A DNA stretch of 64,000 nt from Boswellia sacra (GCA_013180625.2 SNVD02013305.1:62001-126000); one strand, 5' to 3'. Shown: positions 1 through 13,499, numbered from the stretch's first letter. Translations and numbers: made by a program. The notes: a model not told the origin generated them from the letters alone.

Positions 1-3000
1 TGGTCTGTCAGTTCAATAACAAAGAAGTCAGCTGGACCCCCAACCAAGAACGCGTTTGGAAAAACAGGAAACTGCTTCAAGAAGCTTTCAAGTTTATCAA
101 CTGCACAGAATATCATACCACTGGATTATATTCAAATTCTTGCTCTAGGGCAACGTCTGTTATTGACGATAACACCTACCTGAGTTGTAAAAAAATATGA
201 ATCTTGATAGTAGAAGATAGAGGTTTCGTTGGGTCTGAAATTAACAAACAATTGGCAAGTTATAACATAATTCAAAATTTCACATAATTGGTTTTCAGAT
301 TACATATTAAAGGCCAGCCACAAAGGAGAAAATTCCGAGGTGTATGCCTGTGAAACTGAAAAGCAGAGTTCATATGCTCACCTGCCCAGGGATTCTATTT
401 AATCGTGTGGGGTCCAATGCAACTTCCTCAAGAAGATACTGAATCATGTAAATAACAGGCATACAACAGAAAAGGGAGCAAAAGAAAAGACAAAAGACAG
501 ACTGTTAATATATGTTCTGATAGTTAATGTTTAGATGGTTAATATATCATTTATTCATGAAAAGACTCCTACCCAAAAGAAGGATTGGAAACGCCTTGTG
601 TTTGTTTGGATGTCAATCCTGCATATGAGTGGACAATGGTTATTAATAGAGAACCATTTAGGTTATAGCAATAAATGCAGTGCCTTCAAATACAAGGTTA
701 CACTGCCAGTCCGCACAAATATAAACATACCAAAACAATCCATCGGCTATCTTCCTCTCTCTCAAACAGACACAGATCAATACAAACCCTATCTATTGAT
801 TCTTTCACTTAAAAAGCCTCACTAATCCATGACCAAGATGACATCAACAGAATGAGATCACAACAGTGATCCAAATTGGACTCGTTTCTCGCTGTCACAC
901 AAAAATAAGCACTCCATCTCTCCCTTTGTTTTAGTGCAATCTTATCACTTGTATGAAACCAGACTGACTAAATATGCCCATAGAAAAGAGAACCAAAAAT
1001 TAAATAAAATAAAAAAGCATTAATACTGCCTGTATGTTGACATGGGATAGGGTCTGTTCCACACAGCAAGAACTATAGAGACAAAGAAAGATAGATGAAG
1101 CTCAAAAAAAAAGGTCTGCTCCCAAACATCCCAAGAATATGAACTACATGTTCTGAACTCCCAAAATTCCATTTTTAGAATTTAACTGACAAAACGGTGG
1201 TTCTCACAAGAAATTTATTGTCATAGACGATTCAATCCCTAATTTTCTCAGGAATACCAGGAAAAGGATATAAATTGAAAATCAATTTGAGATGTCAAAA
1301 CAATGAAATTCAGTCTCTATTTTCCAAAAGCACAAACCATAGAAGCCATTACTCGATAGAATTTGGTAATGTCAAGATCCAACTTCAGAAGCCATTGGGG
1401 CCAAGTTTACAAGTAACAATTCTAGCACACTAATACTTACGTAATTGATGATATCCGTACCAGAAAACATTTGTAGCACCTTGAACAAGAGCAGAGGAGT
1501 ATCGTAGGAGTACTTCATTATTGTCAAGCTGAACTTCAAAAAGCTGTAGAAAAGATACAAAAGTTTAGAGCTCAACATCATAGCTGCATAAGAATACTAT
1601 TTAAAGCCAAAAGCATAGTAACTATGTACTACAACCTTAACTAAAAATTCAACATGCCTACAATGCACCAATCCAGGTTTGTAAAAATTAGCATAAAAAA
1701 ACGAAATTAAACCTTGCAACTTGTTTTGTTACCAAGTATTAGAAAACAGCCTAATCCTTCTTATTAATTAATTATTTGAAACTTCAATATACCGTTTCTG
1801 GTTAGAGCAAATTTCTTTGGCAAAAGAAAGAAGCAATCCACTGCAGAAGATCTTACTAACTAAAGTATCCTCTGGAGGACTTGACACCTTTTGTTAACTT
1901 ATCAGAGAAGGAAAACTTTATTTCATAAATTGTATATCTTCCTTTAATTATTATCTGTTTCAAAACATTTAAACATAACATTTGAAAACTTTCAATCATT
2001 TCAATCAGCAGCAAGGCTACTAAACATTTATCGAACAATAAGAACAAGATTTCCAATATAACGGAAACAGATGATATGTCAGAACCATCCATTACTTTTG
2101 AAGTACATCACTTTAGGACAAAAACTAAAGCAACAAAACAGAAAAAATTTATTACTGCAGATATTTTTAGAAGGACATGAAGCAAACTTCCATAATATAA
2201 CCAAACACTATGCTCACACAAGATCACGTACCCATTTGTGGAACAAAAGGGAGAAAATATTTGATGCAAATGACTGGCTCCAAAGCTGGACAATCAAATC
2301 AAGGATATGTTTTCCACTCTCAGGCACCCGAACATAATGATCGGCAAGCACGTCATAAAAACACAGCTGACCATTAGTGCCATCCTTGGTAGGAAAGACA
2401 ATACCTTCTTCACTGCTGAGAATTATATCTGTTTTCAGTTCCAAAAGAAGAAGAAATATATATAGATGAGAATCCTACAGCATTGTGATTAACACATGCA
2501 GCACTTGGCATGTGAACCTCAACTGCCTATGAATTACAGGACACAGTACTTGATTATGAATTAAAGTTTCTTGGGCTAGTAAAACTGTTCCGTTAAAGGT
2601 AATATTATCTCCTATCTCACAATTTGTAAATACATACACTGTGTGCGTGTGCTCCAATAGTGAAATGCAAAGCACTTTTCATCCGCTCAGTTGTTAGAAA
2701 CTTCAGGGTTTCATTACCACATAGGAGGCCATCAAAACAAAAACAGGATTGTGGCAACTTGGACCGAAATAAAACTTAAAAATATATCAGATATTATGTT
2801 TCACATCACAAGTATTGTACTCCACATGACAAAAGCGTCACCCCTTCAACAATATAGAAGCAAATTTAAAGACTTCAGCATGCATTCCCTATTCTTCCTA
2901 TATTGCAGGCAAATGCATATCAATCACCAATTAAACCTTTACAACAATCTGTTTTTATGAAGCGGCAACAAAATATTTAACACCAACACTTAAAAGCAAC

Positions 3001-3750
3001 TATCTCCAATTCACGCCACTCCTGTTTCTACCATAAATGCCTAACTACGCACATCAATATAAACAAGAAAGATGAAAATAAACTAGATTACCATTTCATT
3101 CAATAGCGACTACGAAAGGAAAGTATCAGAATGCCACTGCCATACAAAAACTTGTTCTGTTCCACGCAGTGATTCAAGTGAAAAAGACAAATCAAACAAA
3201 TGCTAGACACATGGATCCAGAACTAGTAATGACAACAATATCATCTTCTTTGACGATTAAAAACTCTAATCTCTAGCACCAAAATATATACATCTAAACA
3301 AAAACACAAAGCTTTTTGTATCCTTAACTCACCTCTGGCTCGATCATCAACTTCCAAAGCTAAATCAGCAAACAACTCTTGCAACAAGTTGCGCCTCTGC
3401 GAAGGGGAAGCTAGCGCCTGCAATGAAAATGATGCACCATTATATCAGCAATTTCTAAAGTATCTTTTACAGATTTTTAAATTAATTGGAACTCATATAT
3501 CTTCTTTGAAGCAAGAAAACGCAACGAGATCTTCATCGCTTTTTTTTTTTAAAGATGATAAATATTTTTAGAAAACGGTCGATCGTTTGTTGTTTCTTTT
3601 TTTTTTTTCTATCAAGTGTTGATTTTCCCAGGAAACAAACGGAACGTCAACATCAATTCAAAAGCGAACCCTCCGAAGCTTCTTTTCGATTTCTTGAGTG
3701 AGCGCGTTTGGATAAGCCGAGCTTCGATGCGTTGAAGAAGCTTCTGACAT
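1..3750 (-). CDS. Conserved plant protein of unknown function, 5' part (gene continues beyond left edge)
   Basis: Eight coding exons can be joined in frame on the minus strand: 3670-3750, 3333-3417, 2232-2428, 1461-1543, 573-618, 382-438, 180-234 and 1-100, giving about 234 residues before the window ends. The start ATG (3750-3748) begins MSEASSTHRSS; later landmarks are LASPSQRRNLLQELFAD, GQLCFYDVLADHYVRV, LDLIVQLWSQSFAS, NEVLLRYSSALVQGATNVFW and FPVFPNAFLVGGPADFF. Every internal boundary has GT-AG sites and compatible phases; the first donor (GTTCGC) is weak, so exon 1 is the least certain. From memory the protein resembles a plant-wide family whose members are sometimes labelled heat-inducible transcription repressor (At3g17900 type), but no characterised domain is visible and that label is not functional evidence. 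The early exons look intact, with no stops or frameshifts. Confidence 0.8.
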
Positions 3751-5114
3751 TTCGTTGCATTCACGCCTCAACCAACGCTAATCTCATTTGATGTCGCGAA
3801 ACCAAATCATATATTCTTTTCTTCTACCGTCCAAACCGTCTTCTCGAATGTAATTGGATTCTCGCATCCAGTGTTCGGTGGTTTTACAAACAGTTTAAAT
3901 TCCAATTTATGACCATTACTGCGTTATTATATATTTTATTGATTAATTAATTAATCAAAAAGTATCGAAGGTTAGTTGATCTTGCGTGGCAGGGAAAGGA
4001 AGCAACAGAATAGCCAGGTTGAGTGTGTGCAAAAGCGACAGGGAAACGTGCCTGCTCGTGTCGCGTTATTACATTTTACACGTGTTTGATATGGAAAATT
4101 TGGATGTGCTTCGGATAATATTAAGATAAAGCTAATTACTGTCACCTAACTGTGAGGTACGGAAATGTCACGTACAATTCTCGACTTACACGTGTTCGTG
4201 TATGTTACTAAACAAAAATGTTTGAAACAACTGTTTCATAATTCCATTGACTAATGACTTTGAAAATTGTTTTCGTATACTACTTTTTTTCTTTTAAAAC
4301 AAAAACGCCTTTAGAATGTTGTTTATGAATTTATACACGTTCTAAATTAAAATAAATCAAACAAGATATCATAGCACACATTTTATATCATCCCTTCATT
4401 ATCAACTCATTTAATTTGAAGATTATAAGAAAAATCTATATACATCTATTGATTCAATTAATCCTATCTTGGCGCATCCATCCCTGGAAAATAAAGCACG
4501 ATAAGAGGGCTCATTGCTGTACCGTTAACACCTTTACAAACCGCCAGGTCCATCACTAGGCTGTGCAATCATATATCGATTCATTCCGTGACCAGCTGAG
4601 CGTTGGGTGGTGGCTTCCATGAATGATGTTCAAGTAGCAAGATTCCATTCACGCAGAGAGATTTTGTAAGTTTCCAATGGACCAAAAGTTATCTCAGAAG
4701 TCCTCAGCTCGTCGTGATAAAGCTGTAGATACAAAATTGATTTACATTTTTCAGCAGAGTAATCTCTTGACAATTACTTGATACTCAACTAGGATACTCT
4801 AAAGTTATCTTGCAAGACAAGATAACCCTTTCTCTCACAACCTAAACACCATCACTGGATCCACTTGATGAAGTTTCAAGATTGTTTTTATGTTAGGGTT
4901 AGAAACGTCACAGCAGATCAAGAATCTTACAGCTTATTCTATAATGCCACGAAGGCTAACAATATTGGCACACCAAACTCAAAGATTATACAACACCACA
5001 AGCCATATACTTACGTAGACGCAACAGGAATTATTGCAATTGAGGTCAGGATCATCAAAGCCTAAAATACGGTGCAGGGTCAGATCGGAATTAGGAGAGA
5101 AAATAAAAATAAAC
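3751..5114. other. Intergenic: promoter side of the left gene and 3' side of the ACR gene
   Basis: No coding region is supported here. The segment holds the probable 5' leader and promoter of the leftmost minus-strand gene (just above 3750) and the 3' flank of the ACT-domain gene (below 5115). The 66-codon frame at 4865-5065 has no recognisable protein signature and lies in the expected 3' UTR of the ACT-domain gene. Confidence 0.6.
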
Positions 5115-7701
5115 TCACCAGCCCATCAATGCTCTTCTTACTCTATCTACAATGTGCTCTCTAGCTACAATATTCGATAATTCAAATCGACAATTCTCAT
5201 CCAAAAGAAATCTGTAGACCTCCCATTCACGATCTGATGTTGAATATCTTCCAATTTCAGCCTAAAACCCAAGAGAACACAGTATCACAAACCCATTTCA
5301 ATTTGAAATTTCTCTGTCCGTAAAAAAATGATAATGATAAAATAAAAAAGGTGATTCAAAAGACACGTAAGTAATCAGGTACTACATGACTTCAATTTAA
5401 CAGCTACCTGACTTTGGTTAGCCATCCATTCTAATGCATGGCATGCAATAGTATTGGTGACATATGAAAAGGGATCAATGGGTGGTATGATGCTTTCGAG
5501 TGTCATAATTCATTTAGCAAGTTAGTGGAAGCACAACATGCTGATGGGGTCTTTTTCATTCACTTCATTTAACTTTGTGCTATTGCTTTTGAAAAAAAAA
5601 GTAAATTAATTTTGAATTTCAAGATTTAAGACTGTGTACCATTATGATTTTTAGAAATAGCATTTTGAAATTAAAAACATCAAAACACATTCAGTAGAGT
5701 TTTCTAAAAATTACAAAAAAATGGTAACTATTAAAATTTTTTATTAACAGTCTTAATAACAAGTTAGTTATTTTAATAAAGGTTAATAAACAAAGAAAAT
5801 AATTCAAAAAAGTTTTTTGGTTTTGACAAATAGATCTTGAAAATGAAGAAAACAATAAAAAATTGTTTCAATTTTCTAACACTTTACATTAACTGAATGA
5901 ACATGTTTTTGTGTTTTTTTGGATACAGAAGAGCTTTTAACTAAGTAATGATGCACGTTTTTTATTATGCAAAAAGCAGAAAAGTTTTCCCATTCATTAC
6001 TGAACGGGGTCTTTCTTTTAAGGAAGTGATTTCTTACCGAGAATATGCAGATCCCCAGCACTTTTAAAGCAAGTGTAACATCATAGAAAACTCGCGGCCT
6101 TCCTTTTCCACATAACTCAACAGGATTAGCGACCAATAGTTCAGTATCTGGACCACGGTCTGTGATGATAACACGCAATGGATGAAGCATCTCCACCTTT
6201 AAACGGGAACACAATGCACTTTGCTTCTCAGGATCCACAATCTTTTTCCCATCCTTTTGCTGAATAAATAGGTCCAAATCTCGATAGCCTCTTGAAATTG
6301 GTGAGAATCGACCATAAGCTATCTGAATAAGAAGAATCGACAAACAGCAGATATCAGCAAACTAGAAACAGAAATACGTTTTCTCTCGGATTATTATACA
6401 TGCACACACTGAGTGCCCACAATGGCCTTTCCTCTACAATTATGACATTTTTTAGACCATTAGACGAGACACTTACTTCTGTTACACAACAGAAGTCATA
6501 TTGAGAATCATGGATGCCAGAGATAATCCCCACCAGTCAAAACCAAATTTTTTTGTTAAGGCTAATAATGCTATGAAAAATTATGGAGTATTAAAATCCA
6601 ACCTGTATATTACAGTCTTTCAAAGTTCTCAAAATATCATACAGAAGGCCCTTGTGATCAACACAATGTATTTGCAACAATGTATGAGCAGGACTCAATG
6701 AATTGTCTATTGTGGCATTTGCTTTCTTCAATTTTGTCATATCTGGGCTAAGAGCTTGTGATCGGGTTTCCTTGTCTGATAGCTCACAGCTAAATAATTC
6801 CTCAGCAACCACAGGTGACAAAGATGAGACAACTTGATGATATTCATACTCTGGACCTGCCAACTTAAGTTCACAACTGATGCATGATTCACCTAACACA
6901 GCATGCAATTGTTCAAAAGTTTCATCTTGCCGTTCTTTTGTGTGTAGAAGATCCCTGAAATGCAATAGGGAAAAGGAGATAAATTAAATAACCAACATAA
7001 ATTTATCTGACTCCTTGATTGGCTAGTTATGTTTAATAAATCACGTTATGCCAAAGATGATTTGTTGATGAAATGGATAGCCACATAGAGTCAGCAACTT
7101 TGTGGGCCACATAGAGTCCGCAACTTTGTGGTCCTCTCTCAACTTGCAATTGACATCCTTAAAATTTTCTTATCATCAATTTTGCACCATGCTATTTTCA
7201 ATGGGTAATGGAGAACTCATTGAGCAACTACCCAAAAGCATCACCTCAAATGCAGAGAAAGAGAATTAATTTATTTAAAATTTATTAAAAAAAAAAAAGA
7301 TAGATCCATATATAAGTTAGAATGCATTATCGACTCTCTCGAACAGGTTACTTCTTAATACCAAGAAATAAAACATTACTAAATTTACTTAAGAAATACT
7401 GCCCCAAAAGAAACATAAACTGATAAACGAAACCCCAAAAGAAACATAAACTTATAAATGAAACACTTGTTAACCATCTGAAAAACTACAAACATAAAGA
7501 GAAACTAATGAGGACCGTACCAGAAAACTTCACCAAACCAAGTAGATGAAATATGTAATTAACTAACAGACAAATGAAATTATAGACTACATGAATTTGT
7601 TTCACTTGAAGCATGCTTGGACCTAATGGTCCAAATTAATCAGAATTATGGACAACATTTTCCCATTCATGATAGCGTGATGCAGTGCAAATAAACAAAA
7701 A

Positions 7702-7736
<35 letters not shown>

Positions 7737-8897
7737 AGTAAGAATTTGTCACAGACAATCAAAGAATCTCTGGCATAAAATTGCACAAATTGCACATAAG
7801 ATATCAAAATAAACTGTTCAACAAAATCTCACTTGTTATCTGTTATAAAGAAGAGGTCCAAGACTCTTCCATCCGGTGTTGTTGTCACTTTCACCCTTTG
7901 GATTGTAAGCTCGAGCTCACAAAGAACTTGAGTAACATCTAGAAGAAAAATCATAATCGTTTAAGAACCACTAAATTACTTGAAAATTATCCACAAAACA
8001 AAACACACGCGCGCGCATTCGCGCATGCTATGAGTAGAAGTGTAGATATCCATATTACCATGCAATAATCCCTTGCGGTCAAGGCAAAAGAACTTCAACA
8101 AGTAAACTGGCGAAGATGGAGAGCATGTAGATTGCTGGCCTAAGTAAAATGAGACTGAACATGAGGGACACACAGATAAAAGGCGGTTCTTCAGATTTGA
8201 CCATCTTACAATTATCGAACAAGAACGGGGAACCACCCACAACACTATGTAGCACCATATCCCATCAGTTGATATATCTAAACCAAAAAATGCCCAATAA
8301 ACAATATTTAAAATTTAAAAAAAAAAAAAGAGCCTGTCAGCTTGCACATAAACTTAATACAGTAGAATCCTTTTTCTACTATTTATTGCTAACCAGTCAA
8401 CCATTCAAGTTTCAGAACTAACAGTCAATCAGAAAATATAAATAATAAAAAAAGGGAAATCCAATTTCACGAATTAATTGCCCTGAAAGTAAAAGACGGT
8501 ATTAATTACGAATAAATGATGCACAAAATTTCAGAAGCCAAGAAAACTTCATTTGCACAAAATTCAAAGGCTGCACAACGTTTAGAAAGGAAAGAAACAA
8601 GTAATTTTATGTTAAATAACGATGGAAAGTAGCTGAAATTCAACAATTCTGAGACAATGAAAACACAATTCAATCAAGCAAGTACAGTTCTCAATATTTT
8701 CAAGAAAGGCAAAAATGTAAGCAAGAATTCCAGTAAAGTGTACCTCCTTTGGCAATATAAAGCCCGAATTCAAGAATTATTCTGCAAATATCGCATCCAA
8801 GGCCGGTTTTATCGGGACAATTAACGGTAATGACATGCGGTTCTCCCGGTCTTTTACCCTTCTGGATTAAAACGGCGTCGTCGCTCGGTACTCCCAT
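5115..8897 (-). CDS. ACR9: ACT-domain repeat protein, ACR9/ACR10-like
   Basis: Six exons join in frame: 8744-8897, 8059-8277, 7833-7938, 6603-6954, 6038-6322 and 5115-5261 (420 residues plus TGA), close to the roughly 410-420 residues I recall for Arabidopsis ACR9 and ACR10. The start MGVPSDDAVLIQKGKRPGEP is the usual family start. ACT-domain cores are visible at about residue 21 (VITVNCPDKTGLGCDICRI), 111 (LLKFFCLDRKGLLHD) and 252 (LLQIHCVDHKGLLYDI), with a more divergent unit after about residue 322 (LRVIITDRGPDTELLV). The protein ends RRALMGW-stop. ACR proteins carry amino-acid-sensor-like ACT repeats without an attached enzyme; reported roles are regulatory (nitrogen or amino-acid signalling). 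Intron 3 contains a TA microsatellite. Whether it is ACR9 or ACR10 is not certain from sequence alone. Confidence 0.93.
7705..7732. repeat. TA dinucleotide microsatellite
   Basis: An uninterrupted run of alternating T and A of about 28 bases inside the third intron of the ACR-like gene. It would be expected to be length-polymorphic. Confidence 0.95.
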
Positions 8898-9699
8898 ATT
8901 GCAATCCGAAATGTACCGGCCGCGGGGATATGCGATGGCACCGACTTCACGGCAAAGCAAAAGCTGAGTCGACTACGGAAGGTCCGGTGCGGTCCAGTTG
9001 TTTGTTTGGTGGTCACGAGGTCTCCGCCTGTCAACAGCTTAATGGAGCATGGAAAGGGCAGGCGAACTAGCTAATTTGTTGGTGGTATTATCCGGTGTCC
9101 ACATCAGCAATCGAGATGAATCTGGGATCAACACGTGGCTACTTAAGGGTGATCGATTAATAAGATTATCTTTTTCTATGTATGGTGAAATGAACCTAAG
9201 GTTGTTGGGTTATTATACAGATGTCACTGCATCTAAATATGCCTGTGGTGGGTTCTGGAAGTGTAACTTCCTTTTTATAGACAGAGAACCAGTACAACTT
9301 GAATTCTGAAACCATAAATAATAATAGTCAAATTAATTTTAGTTAAAATCTATTTTTTTATAATCTAAATAATGTCCATATTTTACTTGATAACTCTACT
9401 ACTTGATCAGGACAAAAAAAAAAAAGGGACGTTTAAACAGGCGACAATCTTAAATTTTGACAACTTCTCAATAAAACTTTGTAATTAAGTGTTCAATATA
9501 TGAATAATTCATAGCTTAAATTGAAATGTAGCAATTTGTTTTCTTTTGAAAGTATCCATTGATTTTTTTAAGTCTCCTATTTTAAAAGCTGTTATCATTA
9601 TTCTTTGGATCAGTAATTTTACTCACAGTTCTATTCAGGTAAAAGTAAATAATGTTTTTTCGATTTACCTGATAATGTTTTCGTGACGAATCGAATTGA
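8898..9699. other. Intergenic upstream of the ACR-like gene
   Basis: Contains the 5' leader and promoter region of the minus-strand ACT-domain gene (its ATG is at 8897). The rest is AT-rich with no coding sequence, RNA gene or repeat that I can support. The 86-codon frame at 9049-9309 has no family signature. Confidence 0.5.
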
Positions 9700-9843
9700 G
9701 TTTTGCTTGAATTCGGTTTTCTCCTTATCAGTAACCATCCACCAGGTCACGATGCAACGTTGCTTTCGGATTTGACTCGTCTGTGGGGAAAAATGCAAAC
9801 GACTCTTGGGGTGAAGCCAAAGGATGTAGCAAGAGGAGCGTAA
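9700..9843 (+). other. Possible orphan exon, unrecognised
   Basis: An open frame of 47 codons ends in TAA at 9841-9843 and has exon-like character: an AG acceptor-like site at 9729-9730 (TTATCAG) followed by a soluble-protein-like tail with segments HPPGHDATLLSDLTRLWGK and TTLGVKPKDVARGA. I do not recognise the family and found no convincing upstream exon within the window. It could be the last exon of a decayed gene, a fragment captured by a transposon, or chance. Confidence 0.2.
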
Positions 9844-10043
9844 ATTAACTGAGTTGTGGAGCAAAAGTGACCGTTCGCTTGCACTTTTTTAACTATCAGA
9901 CTTACCCGCCAAGAACTAAGTAGTAATCACGGGAAGAAAATTCCGGAGACATTAATGAAGCAAAACAAGAAGTATTTTCCAGAATTTCGGTAGCCTCAGT
10001 AATAAAAATCATTGTATCGTTTACGTAAGATAACACTCGAGAA

Positions 10044-10589
10044 ATGAAAACAGGCCGTTATTTAGAGGAATTTGATGTAAACTTGTCGAAAGAATTACAT
10101 GAGAGTGGAGACCTAATCGAATTAATAAAGTTGAATTTGGCTATTCAAGAAGATAAGACCTTAACTCACAAGCTCAAATACAGATCTCCGATTCACGATT
10201 CAAGACACTGTACTCGTGACCGTCGCTTATATATTAGACCAATATACCCATATGCCAAGCCCGATGGCAGAGATCAAACGAAGCATGCGTGGGCAAAATC
10301 CATACAAGCTCCAGTCCGCCTTAAGTTCTGGTTTCCCCTTCTTTGCTTGCCGTCCCTTGATTCTTCAAATGGAGCTGGCTACTTTGTTGCTTTGCTGAAT
10401 AATTGCCCTCATTCTACCGAACATCATGTGTCTCGTATTTACACAAAATTTATAGGTGGTTTACTTCCATCTCTGCCGCCATTGGTTGAGTGGTCGAGAA
10501 TTTATGATTCTGCTGGATTTACTGAGCTATTTCGACAAACACATGGTCCGCAATCCACCATTACACAACACTCGAAACTTAATAATTAA
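10044..10589 (+). CDS. Unrecognised open reading frame, 181 codons
   Basis: A single uninterrupted frame from ATG to TAA, long for this AT-rich DNA. The first third is charged and helix-like (ELHESGDLIELIKLNLAIQ); the rest is mixed, rich in Pro, His and Arg, and shows no domain or motif I recognise. There is no clear promoter and no neighbouring exon. It may be a lineage-specific gene, a transposon relic or chance; I lean towards non-genic. Its end lies about 460 bases beyond the 3' end of the histone H4 gene on the opposite strand. Confidence 0.2.
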   Translation: MKTGRYLEEFDVNLSKELHESGDLIELIKLNLAIQEDKTLTHKLKYRSPIHDSRHCTRDRRLYIRPIYPYAKPDGRDQTKHAWAKSIQAPVRLKFWFPLLCLPSLDSSNGAGYFVALLNNCPHSTEHHVSRIYTKFIGGLLPSLPPLVEWSRIYDSAGFTELFRQTHGPQSTITQHSKLNN

Positions 10590-11048
10590 AGCAAAGAAGC
10601 ATATCTTGAGAAACTGAATTTAACCTCCGAGCAAATTTCATTTCAGCCTCATTTCAATTTAAAAACAAATTCTTCCAAGATTAGATTAAACGTAACTTAT
10701 TCAGAGAACAGAAAATGATAATTAACTCGTGGCAATTTCCGAGCATAACAACCAAAATTTCTAATATTAAGTTACAAATTAGTAAAAATAAAAAAAAAGT
10801 AATATTTCTTTTCCTATTTTCTGAGAACTTCATCAATTTATCACACAATAATTTCAGCAAGAGTAGAAAGACAAACAAACAGCTTCCACAAAAGAGTTAT
10901 ATTTGCTTCTCATTGGAACAAGTAAAATAGACGAAATTACAGAAACAAGAAGCTACTAACAACACAACTACGACTTAAAAGCAGATCTAGATCTAGAGCC
11001 AAGATCTATTAACAATCAACCGCTCCAAACAGCTGAGACCTAAAACAA

Positions 11049-11464
<416 letters not shown>

Positions 11465-11485
11465 GGAGAGATCAAAAATTTTAAT

Positions 11486-11782
11486 CGACGGTAGAGAGAC
11501 TCGATCCGCGTGAAATGCGAAAATTTGAATACGTTCTACGGGGATTGTGAGACAATTTGTGTTTCTTAGGTTGGAGGGCTCCTCTTGTAGGCGGGCTTGA
11601 ATTTGGATCGTTGGATTTTGGCTTATTGATGGCTGAGATGGTCGATCCCCGTGAAACTGCTTTATTTGGTTGCCGAGCTTGACAAGTGTTGTGTTCGAGG
11701 GCTGGTAGAATAAAAGTTTTAGGCGGGAGAAATAGATGCCGTTGGATTTCACTCTATCGACGGCTACGAGGGTAGATCCCCG
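11486..11782 (-). promoter_or_regulatory. Repeated histone promoter motifs (octamer, CCGTCG, nonamer-like)
   Basis: The plus strand reads GATCCGCG at 11503-11510, which is the plant histone octamer CGCGGATC in H4 orientation. Two variants GATCCCCG follow at 11644-11651 and 11775-11782, and all three sit in the extended context GATCC(G/C)CGTGAAA. CCGTCG motifs occur at 11486-11491 and 11758-11763, and AATCCAACG, resembling the histone nonamer CATCCAACG, at 11609-11617 and 11740-11748. These motif types are known from plant H3 and H4 promoters, where they give meristem and S-phase expression; that they function here is inferred. Confidence 0.75.
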
Positions 11783-11799
11783 TGAAATGATGGCATGAA

Positions 11800-12140
11800 A
11801 TGTGAACCGTAGATATCATATTAATCTATGGTCCTGAAGTAGTTAGCGCACTTAAAGGATTGCGAAAGCCAGGCGGAGGGAAGTAAAATATTTTTGTCAC
11901 TTTTCAAGTTCCGAATTCCGAAATTGTTTTAGATTAAAACTTTTCTCGCCAAAACCAAAGTTTGAAATGGATTTTTTATATTACTTTTTATTTTTAATCG
12001 AACGAGTGGCATCATCTTTTGAAAATTCTAGCTATTCGGAGTACGGAGTACGATATTGGAAATCTAATTGCTATTATTCAAATAAACTTGAAACGGATGC
12101 TTATACATTAATCCATAGAGCAAATCAGAGTTTTAGTTAC
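11800..12140. other. Intergenic, upstream of the histone promoter
   Basis: AT-rich spacer between the histone H4 promoter and the first MITE-like element. The 72-codon frame at 11967-12185 has no protein signature. Nothing else is supported. Confidence 0.5.
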
Positions 12141-12455
12141 GATGCATCGGTTATATCGATGTATTATTTTTTAAAATTTTTATAAATTTTATGTAAAAAT
12201 TATAAATTTTTGTATAAAAATCGTAAATATGAAAAAAAAGTTGTACATGAAAAATTGTATAACTATTTTCAACTTTTTGTAATTTAGTGTAAAAATTGTA
12301 AACCATTATATAAAAGTCGTAAATGTGAAAAATTATTCATTTATAACTTTTTTTTTCACATTTACGATTTTTAAATAAAGATTTACAATTTTTTACACTA
12401 AATTTACAAAAATTTTGAAAAGTGGTGTACCAGTACAACCGGTACACTGTAGTAT
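12141..12455. mobile_element. Foldback MITE-like element, copy 1
   Basis: About 315 bases of very AT-rich sequence with internal inverted symmetry: CGTAAATGTGAAAAATTA near 12330 is mirrored by TTTTTTCACATTTACGATTT near 12355, and runs like TGTAAAAATTATAAATTTT on the left match AAATTTACAAAAATTTT on the right. It ends with a GTACACTGTAG-type terminus. A related sequence with the same internal order lies at 31468-31755, so this is a dispersed repeat and not simple AT richness. There is no coding capacity, so mobilisation would need a transposase from elsewhere. Confidence 0.6.
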
Positions 12456-13480
12456 AACCCTCAAATTAGATACATAATTATTAGAATAATTGATAGAGAC
12501 TTAAATGATGGATATGCGAGCATGATAACTTATTATATGTTGCTCTATATCTCCATGAATCTATGAACTTTTACTTGTATTATATCATTTGGTCTACGTA
12601 CTGAAACTGATAACATTTGATTCTCCTTATTGTTACTTGTATAATTTCTTTCTTATAGTCATGTAAAAAACTAATCATTTGTTAAATATTTTCTTGAGAT
12701 ATAATAGTATCAAATTGTGTATAAGATGATGTTAGGTATATAATCAAGTTGTACAATCTAATTTATATAACCTGACAATATACAAATTCACGAGATAAGT
12801 AAAAATAAAAAATAAATTAAATAAATCTTAATAAATATAGTGAGACACATCTATTCAATAATTTTGTACTAAGTCATATTGTATAGATTGAATTATACAA
12901 TTCAGTTGTATACTTATTATTACTGTTCTCTTTAAGCCATTAAATAAAAGTACATTAGTCATTGTTAATACCTAATCCCTTTCTCATGAATACTTGACGA
13001 TATCATAAAATGGCTTGTTACTTTATCAACGAGAAAAAACTATTATAATCTTCTGTGCTGAGTTTTGACGAGCCACATAATCAAATTTCGTAAATAATTT
13101 TATATTTTCACTTCTTTCACCCTATAAATTATTTACATGTACCTCATAAGGTTATGCATTTTGATTTTAGTGTTCTCTTGTGACAAGCGTAATAGAGAAT
13201 ACCAATCCATGCCTATTTATGAGTTCTTATAAGTATGACTTAATTAATGCGTTAATCATAGTATCGCTAGTTAAGGTGTTTAGAGTCATTATATCGAGAT
13301 TTAAGATTCTCGCCACTAAAAGTTTATATTCGAGAGATGGATCTAAATTGTTACATGTATCATGAATATCATTGTTTGAATATCTTATAGACCCATACTA
13401 TGAATCACAAGTTTTTATCTAAAAAATATATGATTTGTTAGGTGAATATGATGCGAATATTGAATTGATGTGATAAGTAA
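12456..13480. other. Intergenic, AT-rich, no gene seen
   Basis: Low-complexity AT-rich DNA between two repeat candidates. Several short frames (for example 13180-13365) occur by chance. No coding exon, RNA gene or clear repeat boundary could be supported. Confidence 0.5.
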
Positions 13481-13499
13481 TTGACTTCTTATGTAATTG

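Noticed and set aside
5876..6343. 155-codon frame as a separate gene
   Set aside because: It contains exon 5 of the ACR-like gene (6038-6322) plus intron read-through.
10216..10398. 60-codon frame nested within the 181-codon frame
   Set aside because: Same strand, different phase, no signature; overlaps a longer candidate.
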